From contig RJMB01000019.1 in assembly GCA_003725585.1 (NCBI GenBank), positions 45,612 to 109,611 on the forward strand: a stretch of 64,000 nt of DNA. The letters are read 5' to 3'. The position numbers and the translations under genes were made by a program. Source of the DNA: Halostreptopolyspora alba. GTDB lineage: Bacteria; Actinomycetota; Actinomycetes; Streptosporangiales; Streptosporangiaceae. Below, piece after piece: positions 26,501 through 32,703 of this stretch. Position 1 is the stretch's first letter. Each line of letters opens with the position of its first letter. The notes under the pieces were generated by a model, which did not search any database, was not told the DNA's origin, and saw only the letters and a list, made by a program, of their open reading frames with translations.

Positions 26501-27277
26501 GAGCCGCCGCAGCGCCACCGCGCCCACCCCCTGGCTGTAGACCACCCCGGTGCCCTCGGCGGAGAACGGGCGCACCGTGCCGTCCCGGGAGTAGATGCCG
26601 TCGGGTGTGTACAGGTACCCGTGGCCCTGCGGCACGATCAGCGAGACGCCGCCGGCAAGGGCGGTGTCGCACTCGCCGCTGGCCAGCGACTGTACGGCGG
26701 AGTGCACCGCGACCAGCGAGGTGGAGCACGCGGTGTTCACCGAGATCGCCGGACCCGTCAGGTCGAGCCGGTAGGCGACCTGGAGGGGCAGGTAGTCGGT
26801 CTGGGTGGCGATCGCGGTCTGCAGGCTGCCGACCGGGTCAGCTCCCGCGCCCGCCGGGTTCCACCGGTCGGGCAGGTTCACCGCGAGGTAGGCGCTCTGG
26901 GCGGCACCGGCGAACACCCCGACCGCGCCCGCGCCCACACCGCCGCCGTGCCCGGCCTGCTCCAGGGCCTGCCACGCGCACTCCAGGAACAGGCGCTGCT
27001 GCGGGTCCATGAGGGCGGCCTCGGCGTCGGTGAGACCGAACGGTTCCGGGTCGAACAGGTCCTGCCCCTCGATGACGCCGGCGACCGGCACGTAGGAGGG
27101 GTCGCGGCGCACGGCGGGGCGGACCCCGAGGTCGGCGAGGTGGGCGTCGCTGAGGTGGGTGAGCCCTTCGCGTTCGTGCGCGAGGAGATCCCAGAAGGCC
27201 GCCGTGTCGGGCGCTCCCGGGAACCGGCAGCTGGTCGCGGTAACAGCGATCGCGTTCGTGGGGACGTCGTGTGTCAT
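20543..27277 (-). CDS. hybrid PKS-NRPS: KS-AT-KR-ACP-Cy-TE
   Basis: 2244 residues. KS 7-430 has TACSTS (Cys184), EAHGTGT (His320) and KSNIGHAN (His358). AT 535-850 has GHSLGE (Ser627) and MAAHS at 726-730 (extender specificity not certain; malonate is plausible). KR has GGLGDVG at 1121-1127 and YAASN (Tyr1278). ACP has LGGHSLLATR (Ser1415). A Cy domain about 1480-1910 has an intact DVLVCDAAS motif (1613-1621). The C-terminal TE about 1945-2244 has GGWSMGG (Ser2020) and a late ADHYS His. No methyltransferase domain and no carrier lies between Cy and TE, unlike HMWP1. The ATG at 27277 is chosen by KS similarity. It would extend the thiazoline intermediate with one ketide, add Cys and release the product. 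Confidence 0.92.
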   Translation of the reverse strand: MTHDVPTNAIAVTATSCRFPGAPDTAAFWDLLAHEREGLTHLSDAHLADLGVRPAVRRDPSYVPVAGVIEGQDLFDPEPFGLTDAEAALMDPQQRLFLECAWQALEQAGHGGGVGAGAVGVFAGAAQSAYLAVNLPDRWNPAGAGADPVGSLQTAIATQTDYLPLQVAYRLDLTGPAISVNTACSTSLVAVHSAVQSLASGECDTALAGGVSLIVPQGHGYLYTPDGIYSRDGTVRPFSAEGTGVVYSQGVGAVALRRLSDALEDGDPVLAVVHGSAVNNDGASKAGLTAPSTRGQARVLAEALAVAGAEPRQVGYVEAHGTGTRLGDPIETAALRQVFGDSGPAWCGLGSVKSNIGHANTAAGIASFIKTVLAIHHRTIPASLRAEPVNELLGLDRSPFRLALRGREWDGPPLAGVSSFGIGGTNAHAILGPPPPRGASVPDGRPQLLTVSAHSRPALEATTERLAHSAESGADTEPADLAYTLQNGRAHPTAHRLAGVVPRGGTTHEAGEGGAVASALRSAVPVAGGSTTPRVVFAFPGGGSQQAGMGAELYREEPVFTACVDEAAELLRPLLGEDIRDVVTDPGATERARAATPGLPALFAVSLATARLLESWGVAPDAVLGHSLGEYTAAVASGAIPLGDAARLVAARSTGAARSAGHGVMLSVPLGEDEVATLLGRHPDVDLAVVNAPDSCVVSGPREAVDAVAAELTRRDVATSVVHVAMAAHSRLVEPAMDQVRAAAGELTVSPPSVPVISTLTGQPVSTALGSADHWANQLRQPVMFARAMSTAVGDDPSRPAVVVQAGPGTALAALARRNGSPALRAALTSLAAEEGDSDAVAVRAALGGLWAHGARVDLTASHRPGRRRVAAPGYAFQRRSLWVDPPAPATGTRSFGTGEEPDVDDPLQIPVWTPTAPVPAGTTLEGCWLVRGPDNEDTRSVRTALTLAGARVVSPREADAGEDSDPVRGAVIVVAPDGEDSAPDTLSAHVLAHADLARELAEHDPPVPRMLQVSRCSARVDGAGGTPAPAAARVLPRVLAQETPGVSWRTLDLGPHDAAGPAVLAELRDLSDGRSGVEVATRGTARTVRTMMPWRPDRPSPPARTREAEPHERPVALITGGLGDVGLTTAAHLSARGMRVVVTSRRTPPTDPEPHSRDAERARALHELARRGTEVEVREVDAADTEAMTGLLAELATPERPGLALVIHAAGVVATADLRPLRDVSPEHVTGHVRSKVEGARALRAAVEALPPEQRPATAVLMSSAGTLLGGIGMGPYAASNAYLDAMATELATDPHTRWLSVVWDAWKVGPLGEDRAVNLDFALDADTGMATLDTLLAECAAGTAPPVVAVSTTDLRARMADAARPSVAAREAPEAAETDLSPVERAIADLWTDLFGTPVRSADADFFALGGHSLLATRMLGVLRRRFGTELRLRDILAEPTVSGIAALVGGGGRIPEDPPQDSHERGRGDSASAGDEGLIPMTRVQHAYWVGRGGGYEFGNVPCHFYLEYDCPDLDLERYERAWNHVIGRHAMLRAVVAPQGGFTVVDHLPRYRIRVHDLTNHTEDRREARLARLRERLSRDAGPADRWPLFHVQAARLPGGRVRLFIGMDVLVCDAASYWIIDREVQHFYHNPQTPLPEPGVDFATCVTALRERSDTPGWQRAAAYWRERMETLPGAPALPVDRDTGSEETRFVRHSARLGAEAWDTLRATASRHGVTATAALLAAYTESLAAWSGTPRFSVTLTLFDRPEIHPDVNDVVGDFTSLLLHEAEPAAGMTFAERARAAHRRLFADLDHREFSALDLLAERAARTGRVESVPVVFTSALGLEEAIGGGRDLQWVGEQVHALSQTPQTWLDHQVLEQRGELLLQWDAAQPALPPADVERAFADYVDRVRALATDPREWDRKRPLDPGHPPAAPERPEPRPVRAEVREDALLTLRSGTGEGTLFLIHPSGGDVLCYAEFARSLDPRLTVEAVTDPAFVGGEGPKSVPDLAGYYVELLRRRQREGPYLLGGWSMGGSLGQEMARQMHERGMAVDLLVMLDSNDPGHITPIDRETPEVTQGESIARHFAALEGYLGVDLGVADDVARAELVSLEPTARWAEATRRLRERGLLGRGEDVRERVAVLQRHMRALADHEPRPLLSERTATLLVRADRTAPRNSGIGMGVDDTPEGVDDLGWGGHLAGPLRVAGVDADHYSLLRPPNAAHLAELVNAALHEIPGTTGGGDHPTTIPGGSHVE

Positions 27278-27452
27278 GGGGTGCGCGGCGTGCCGACCCG
27301 GTGTCCCGAGACGGGGGTGGCCGCTGCCTCCTTTCCCGGACTGTGCGGGCCGCCCGACGGCGCTACCGCGGCGCCGGGCCGGTGTGACGGTGGTGTGTGG
27401 CGACCAGCCGCGGGGGCGCGTGAGGCGGTCCCCGCTTCGGCCGGGTGCGGGG

Positions 27453-30400
27453 TCACCCGGCGATCTCTCGGGCGTTGGCACGGGCCCGGCGGCGCGCGGC
27501 CGCGCGGTCGGCGGGGGCCGCGGCCGGCTCGGTGGCGCTCCCGTTCCCGGGGACGCTCCCCGGAGCGGTGGGAGCGACCGGTTCGGCCGCCGCGGTCGTG
27601 GCACCGTCGTCGGGGGCCGGGGGCCGCGCGCCTTCACGCCGGGCGGCGATGTGCCGCGCGACCTGGCGCGCGGTTGGGTGGCTGAACAGGTCGACAACGG
27701 ACAGGTCGGGGTCCACCTCCTCGGCGAGCCTGCGGTGCGCGAGCACGAGGGTCAGCGAGGTCGCGCCCATCCGGAAGAACACGGTGTCCGGGTCGACACT
27801 GGTCTCCAGCAGCTCGGCGAACACTCGGACGACGGTGTGCTCGACGTCGAGGGCGTATCGCTGTCGCCGTTCCGGGGCGTCGCCCGGTGCGGGCTCCGGG
27901 GCGGACGGCGCGGGTGCCGGACGTGCGCCAGCGGGGGAGGGCGACGGCGTCGCCGAGGGGACCGACGCTGGTGGGGTGTCGCTCGTCGCGGCGGTTCCGG
28001 CGTCGCCGGCCGGCGACGCGCCGTTGCCCGCGTGCAGGGTCACCTCGACGAGCCCGTCCCGGCACAGCCGCTGGCTCGCCCGCACGGTCCCGGGGAGTGC
28101 CAGGCTCTCCAGCCGTGACGCGAGTGATCCCGCGGCCCCGAGCGCGCGTGACGGGGGGAGGTCCCCGGGGCCCACGCGCAGCGACACGCTCAGGCCCTCG
28201 GCGATCGCGTCGAGCGCGGCCGCCAGCAGGGTGTCCGTGTCGCCCGGGCTCCCGGGCGGCGCAGTGGCGTGGTCCGGTGTTGGTGCGGGCGGCTGTTCCC
28301 GGGATGGTTCCGTGCCGGGGCCGTTGTCATCCGGGTGGCCGGGTTGTTCCGTGGCCGGCCCGGAGGAGCCCTCCGCCGCCGTTTCCGGGGCGCGCTGGTA
28401 CGGGTTGGTCAGGGCCCTGTAGTCGATCTTGCCGTTGTCGGTGACCGGGAGGTCGCGCAGCCGCACGAAGCGGCTGGGCACCATGAAATCGGGGACTCGC
28501 TCGCGTAGCTGGGTGATCAGCTGGTCGTCCGAGGGGGCGGGCTCCTCCTCGCCGGCGGTCAGGAAAGCGACGAGGCGGGGCCGGTCGTCGGGGCCGCGCA
28601 TCGACATCGCGACGGCCTGACGTACACCGGGAAGACGGTCGAGGGCGGACTCGACCTCGCCGAGCTCGATCCGGTGGCCGCGTATCTTCACCTGGCGGTC
28701 CAGCCGGCCGAGGAACTCGATGGTGCCATCGGGGCGCCACCGCCCGAGGTCGCCGGTACGGTACAGCCTGCCCAGTACGGGGTGCTCGACGAAACGCTCG
28801 GCGGTCTGCGCCGGGTCGCCGATGTAGCCGCGGGCCAGCCCGCCCCCACCGATGTGCAGCTCGCCGGGCTCGCCCACGGGCAGTGGCGCACCGCTGTCGG
28901 GGTCGATGACGTGAAAGCTCTGGCCGCGCAGTGCGCGACCATACGGGATGCTCGGCCAGTCGGGGTCCACCTCGCCGATCGGATGGCAGATGGACCATAT
29001 GGATGCCTCGGTGGCGCCACCGAGGCTGACGACCTGGGCGTTGGGGGCCAGCGCCCGGATCCGGTCGGGCAGCGTGACCGGGATCCAGTCTGCGGAGAGG
29101 AAGACCAGCCGCAGGTGGGACAGCGCCGTTCGGGCCGTTTCTGGCTCCACCTCGGCGTACTCCACGAGCATCTCCAGCAGTGCCGGGGCGCTGTTCCACA
29201 ACGTGACCCGGTGCCGGTCCATCAGCTCCAGCCAGTGGCCGGGGTCGCGCTGGCGTGTGGCGTCGGGCAACACCAGCGCTGCTCCCGTCCCCATGACCCC
29301 GAAGATGTCGTGTACCGAGAGGTCGAAGCTGAAGGTGGACAGAGCGAGCATCCGGTCGCCCGGGGCCACCGGGAACCGGTCGATCAGGTCGTCGATCGTG
29401 GTGCGTGCCGCGCGGTGCTGGATCGCCACGCCCTTGGGGCGACCGGTCGAGCCCGAGGTGAAGATGACGTAGGCGAGGTCGTCGTCGGAGGGGCGGCGTG
29501 GCTCGGCCGGACCGTCGGTGGCCGGTTCCGGGCTGAGAGCGCCGGTGGAGTCGATCTCGCGCACCGTCACGGTGTCGGGCCATTCGGTGGTCGAACCCGC
29601 GGCGACCACGGCACGGGTGATCCCGGCCTGTTCGCACAATGTCGCCACGCGGCCGGCGGGCCAGGCGGGTTCGACCGGGACGTAGCCGGCGCCGCTGGAC
29701 ATGATCCCGGCCAGCGCCGCGACCTGGTCCGCCCCCTTCTCCAGGCTGACCGCGACCAGGTCACCTGGACCCACGCCGGTCGCGGCGAGTTGGGAGGCCG
29801 TGCGTCTGACACGCCCGGCCAGTTCCCCGTGGGTGACCGTACCCGTGGGGGTGATGAGCGCCGACGCCTCCGGGCGCTCTGGTGCGATGGCGCGCAGGGG
29901 GTCGTCGAGTAGCGGCCCCGCGTCGCCGAACGGCAGGCAGTCCAGTGGCTCGTCGGGCAGGAACGCCGGGTCCCAGCCCAGGGCGGGGTCGGTCCAGGTG
30001 TCGGGCTCGGCGGCGAGGCGGCGGATGAGGCGGGCGTGCGCGTTCGCCATCCCCGCGACGAACTCCGGGGGCAGTACGCCGTCGACGTGGTCCCAGCAGA
30101 CGCGTAGCTGGCCGTTCTCCTCGTGGACGATGTGGTCCAACGCGACCTGGGGCGTTTGGGACACCCCGAACACCTCCTCACCGAGCCAGTCCGTGGGGGT
30201 GCTGTCGGGGTCGGTCAGTCCCAGCCCGCTGGTGAACACGACCGGGTGGGTCGGGGTGAGGGAGGGCGCACCGTTCGCGTCGCGCAGTACCTCGACCCCG
30301 GAAACCGAACGGTGTTCCAGGTCGGTCCAGAAGCGTCGGTTGACGCGGGTGGCGTAGTCCAGGAACCCACCCCACTCCGAAAGGCGCGGTTGGGGCGTCT

Positions 30401-31616
30401 CGACCAGCACGGTCGAGGTGAAGTCCCCGACGAGGTGGCGTGTCTCGGGGATGTCGGGACGGTCGAAGAGCGTGGTGGTGAGGGAGAACGGATCGGTCGC
30501 GCCCCAGCGCGCCAGGGTCAGGCCGAAGGCGGCCAGCAGTACACCCGTGGGGCTCAGACCGTGCTCGGCGGCCCGCGAGCGCAGCCGCCGCCACTCGTGG
30601 GGGGCGAGTCGCTGCTCGTGGCGGGAGCACCGGTGCGGTCCGATCCCGGCCAGGTCCCGTTCCCAGGGGAGATCGGGGCCCGGCGGAAGGGTGGGGGCGC
30701 GCTCACGCCAGTACGCCATGTCGCGCTCGCGTTGCCGCTGCCGCTCCGGGTCGTCGCGGCGCTGTTGGACGAGTTCGGCGAAGGTGACCGAGGAGGTGGG
30801 CAGCTCGGCCTCCGGGTCGGCGACCAGCGTTCCCCACTCGGCCAGCACCTGCATCCAGCCGGCGAGGTCCAGGCTGAGCACGTCCACGCCGATGAGTAGC
30901 CGGGTTCGTCCGTCGGGCAGGAACGCGGCGTGGATGTCGAACAAGGGCCAGTGGTCGGTCGGGCGGAGCTGGTGGGAGCGAGCGTGACGCAGTTCGGCCA
31001 GCGCGCGGTCGGCGCTCTCGGGGGTGGCGGCGCGCAGGTCGGTGACGCCGATTCGGTACTCGCCGGGCGCGTCGAGAACGCGCTGTCGGCCGTCCCGGCC
31101 CACGACCATCCGCAGCATGGGGTGGTGCTCGACGATCCGGTTCCACGCCGCGTTCAGCGCCTCCAGATCGGCCTCGGGGGTGTCGACGCCGTACCGGTCG
31201 TACTCGCGGTAGTAGAAGGTGGCGACGCCGCCGAGCGGGAACGCCGGGTCGCGACCGATCCAGTAGGCCGTCTGTAGTGGAGTGAGTGGGAACCCCTCGG
31301 TGGTCGCGGAGCCGAGACCGGCTCCACCGGGTGGGGTGGTGGTGTCGGCGGCCTCGCCCCGGCCGTCCGGGTCGGCGAGGCCCCGGGCGACGGTGGTGAC
31401 GGTCGCGTCGCCGAGGAACCCGGTCAGTGGGAGGTCGATCCCCAGGTCGTCGCGGATTCTGCGGCGCAGCCGGACCGCTGTGAATGACTCCAGGCCCAGT
31501 GTGGTCAGTGGTACTCCCGTGGCGATCTCCGATGTGTCGACGCCGAGGATGTCGGCGACGATCTCCGAGATCTCGGGGACCGGATCCGGGGCGGGAGAGT
31601 TGTCTGCCTCAGGCAT
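27453..31616 (-). CDS. NRPS: carrier - Cy - A(Cys-type) - carrier
   Basis: 1387 residues. N-terminal carrier LGLESFTAVR (Ser44) is placed like an aryl carrier. Cy about 108-555 reads DVLSLDLAG (245-253), with Gly in place of the last Ser. The A domain about 565-1075 contains FTSGSTGRPKG, YRTGDLG and K1063. Reading the specificity residues by eye gives DLHNFSLIWK, close to the known Cys code DLYNLSLIWK. A Pro/Ala-rich linker holds a carrier-like but Ser-misplaced patch (1130-1190). The last carrier is FRMGATSLTLV (Ser1287), followed by a basic docking-like tail. The ATG follows GGAG. The layout equals enantio-pyochelin PchE or the first half of HMWP2 without MT. It is the first gene of the leftward operon, under Zur-like site C. 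Confidence 0.92.
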   Translation of the reverse strand: MPEADNSPAPDPVPEISEIVADILGVDTSEIATGVPLTTLGLESFTAVRLRRRIRDDLGIDLPLTGFLGDATVTTVARGLADPDGRGEAADTTTPPGGAGLGSATTEGFPLTPLQTAYWIGRDPAFPLGGVATFYYREYDRYGVDTPEADLEALNAAWNRIVEHHPMLRMVVGRDGRQRVLDAPGEYRIGVTDLRAATPESADRALAELRHARSHQLRPTDHWPLFDIHAAFLPDGRTRLLIGVDVLSLDLAGWMQVLAEWGTLVADPEAELPTSSVTFAELVQQRRDDPERQRQRERDMAYWRERAPTLPPGPDLPWERDLAGIGPHRCSRHEQRLAPHEWRRLRSRAAEHGLSPTGVLLAAFGLTLARWGATDPFSLTTTLFDRPDIPETRHLVGDFTSTVLVETPQPRLSEWGGFLDYATRVNRRFWTDLEHRSVSGVEVLRDANGAPSLTPTHPVVFTSGLGLTDPDSTPTDWLGEEVFGVSQTPQVALDHIVHEENGQLRVCWDHVDGVLPPEFVAGMANAHARLIRRLAAEPDTWTDPALGWDPAFLPDEPLDCLPFGDAGPLLDDPLRAIAPERPEASALITPTGTVTHGELAGRVRRTASQLAATGVGPGDLVAVSLEKGADQVAALAGIMSSGAGYVPVEPAWPAGRVATLCEQAGITRAVVAAGSTTEWPDTVTVREIDSTGALSPEPATDGPAEPRRPSDDDLAYVIFTSGSTGRPKGVAIQHRAARTTIDDLIDRFPVAPGDRMLALSTFSFDLSVHDIFGVMGTGAALVLPDATRQRDPGHWLELMDRHRVTLWNSAPALLEMLVEYAEVEPETARTALSHLRLVFLSADWIPVTLPDRIRALAPNAQVVSLGGATEASIWSICHPIGEVDPDWPSIPYGRALRGQSFHVIDPDSGAPLPVGEPGELHIGGGGLARGYIGDPAQTAERFVEHPVLGRLYRTGDLGRWRPDGTIEFLGRLDRQVKIRGHRIELGEVESALDRLPGVRQAVAMSMRGPDDRPRLVAFLTAGEEEPAPSDDQLITQLRERVPDFMVPSRFVRLRDLPVTDNGKIDYRALTNPYQRAPETAAEGSSGPATEQPGHPDDNGPGTEPSREQPPAPTPDHATAPPGSPGDTDTLLAAALDAIAEGLSVSLRVGPGDLPPSRALGAAGSLASRLESLALPGTVRASQRLCRDGLVEVTLHAGNGASPAGDAGTAATSDTPPASVPSATPSPSPAGARPAPAPSAPEPAPGDAPERRQRYALDVEHTVVRVFAELLETSVDPDTVFFRMGATSLTLVLAHRRLAEEVDPDLSVVDLFSHPTARQVARHIAARREGARPPAPDDGATTAAAEPVAPTAPGSVPGNGSATEPAAAPADRAAARRRARANAREIAG

Positions 31617-31661
31617 GGGTCTCCAACAGTCGTCGAGGGAGGGATAAACGGGAAACACAGG

Positions 31662-31696
31662 ATGAAAACGATAATCGTTACTAGTTTCGCTGTCCA
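31662..31696 (-). promoter_or_regulatory. NRPS promoter with Zur-like box, site C
   Basis: On the minus strand a -35 TGGACA (31691-31696) and -10 TATCGT (31668-31673) are separated by 17 bp. The 17-bp element ATGAAAACGATAATCGT (+ strand, 31662-31678) covers the -10, as expected for a repressor site. It matches sites A and B. The element ends about 45 bp upstream of the NRPS ATG. Confidence 0.6.
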
Positions 31697-31950
31697 TGGC
31701 ACTCCCGGTGGACCACGTACGGTGACGCCGGCCGTACGGGCGGCCGTGGCGCACGCGGCCGGGCGAGTCCTCCCACCGCCGGCTCGACTGCCGCGGGTAC
31801 GGTACGGCAGGCTCGCCCCGCGCGCCTTTGTCCGCGCCCACCGCCCGCGCGTTTCTGCGAGACTGGGCCGTCGCCGCGCGCCCGTCCGACCGCGCGCCAC
31901 CCCCGCCATCGGGCCATCACGGGATGGCCGGTGAGAAGAAGGAGCGATAG
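31697..31950. other. intergenic region between NRPS operon and PadR gene
   Basis: About 250 bp of GC-rich sequence with no coding region seen. It holds upstream DNA for both divergent genes. GAGAAGAAGGAGC just before the PadR ATG is its ribosome-binding site. Confidence 0.5.
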
Positions 31951-32493
31951 ATGGCAACGAAGTCAGCCAACGACCACGGTTCGGAGACCGATGAGGTGCG
32001 CGTTGGGGTCCTGCTGCTACTCGCCGAGGAGTCCCTCAACGGCTACGAGATGATCAATGAGGCCGCGGAACGCAGCGGTGGCCATTGGCGTCTCACATCG
32101 GCGAAGGTCCACCCGATGCTCGACCAGCTGGCCGAGGAGGGCCTGGTCCAGCTGTCGGAGGAGAGCGGGGGAGGACGGCAACGCCCGTACGAGCTCACCC
32201 CCGCCGGTCGTGCCCTGGTGGACTCCGAGTTCGCGGGGATCACTCCGCCGTGGGTCGTCCACGCCCCGGTCGGGGACGAGTCCGAGCCGCAGCAGGAGTC
32301 CGCCCAGATCGAGATCCAGGGACCCAGTGCCCAGTTCCAGGAGGTCGCGGCCCAGTTCACCGCCGCCGCGAACCAGGTCGCCCAGGTGGGCACGTCGGAA
32401 CAGATCGAACGGGCGCGGGAGCTCGTGGCCGAGAGCAAGCGCAACCTTTACCGGATCCTCGCCGAGGACGACCCGGCCCCGCAGTCCTCGTGA
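31951..32493 (+). CDS. PadR-family transcriptional regulator
   Basis: 180 residues. The N-terminal winged helix (VGVLLLLAEESLNGYEMINEAAERSGGHWRLTSAKVHPMLDQLAEEGLV) is a clear PadR domain. A Glu/Gln-rich middle leads to a C-terminal helical segment (QFTAAANQVAQVGTSEQIERARELVAESKRN) for dimerisation. The ATG has an AAGGAGC site upstream. It is divergent from the NRPS operon and is therefore the best candidate for a cluster-specific regulator, acting alongside the metal-responsive element. The ligand is unknown. Confidence 0.88.
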   Translation: MATKSANDHGSETDEVRVGVLLLLAEESLNGYEMINEAAERSGGHWRLTSAKVHPMLDQLAEEGLVQLSEESGGGRQRPYELTPAGRALVDSEFAGITPPWVVHAPVGDESEPQQESAQIEIQGPSAQFQEVAAQFTAAANQVAQVGTSEQIERARELVAESKRNLYRILAEDDPAPQSS

Positions 32494-32496
32494 CAC

Positions 32497-32520
32497 CTCG
32501 CCGGCCGCGTGGCCGGCGAG
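32497..32520. terminator. hairpin after PadR gene
   Basis: Arms CTCGCCGGCC and GGCCGGCGAG flank a GCGT loop, 4 bp after the PadR stop codon. It is a GC-rich terminator without T-run. Confidence 0.7.
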
Positions 32521-32589
32521 CGCGGTGTGTGCGGTGACGCCATCCCAACACCGCCCGGACACCCGCTACGAGCCGCCAGAGCCAGCGCA

Positions 32590-32695
32590 GGGGACCCCGC
32601 TCACGGGGCGGGTCCCCAGCCTCGGCCGGTTCGGGGCGCTCGCCGCGCCGTCGCGCGTGGGCGCGCTCGGCGCTCCGGCGGGGAGGCTGGGGACC
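32590..32695. repeat. nested inverted repeats between convergent genes
   Basis: Outer arms GGTCCCCAGCCTC (32611-32623) and GAGGCTGGGGACC (32683-32695) match over 13 bp with a 59-base interior. The left arm can also pair with GGGGACCCCGC just upstream (32590-32617), so two mutually exclusive foldings are possible. It ends 8 bp before the MMPL stop codon and probably serves as a terminator for that gene. Confidence 0.55.
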
Positions 32696-32703
32696 GGGAG
32701 TCG

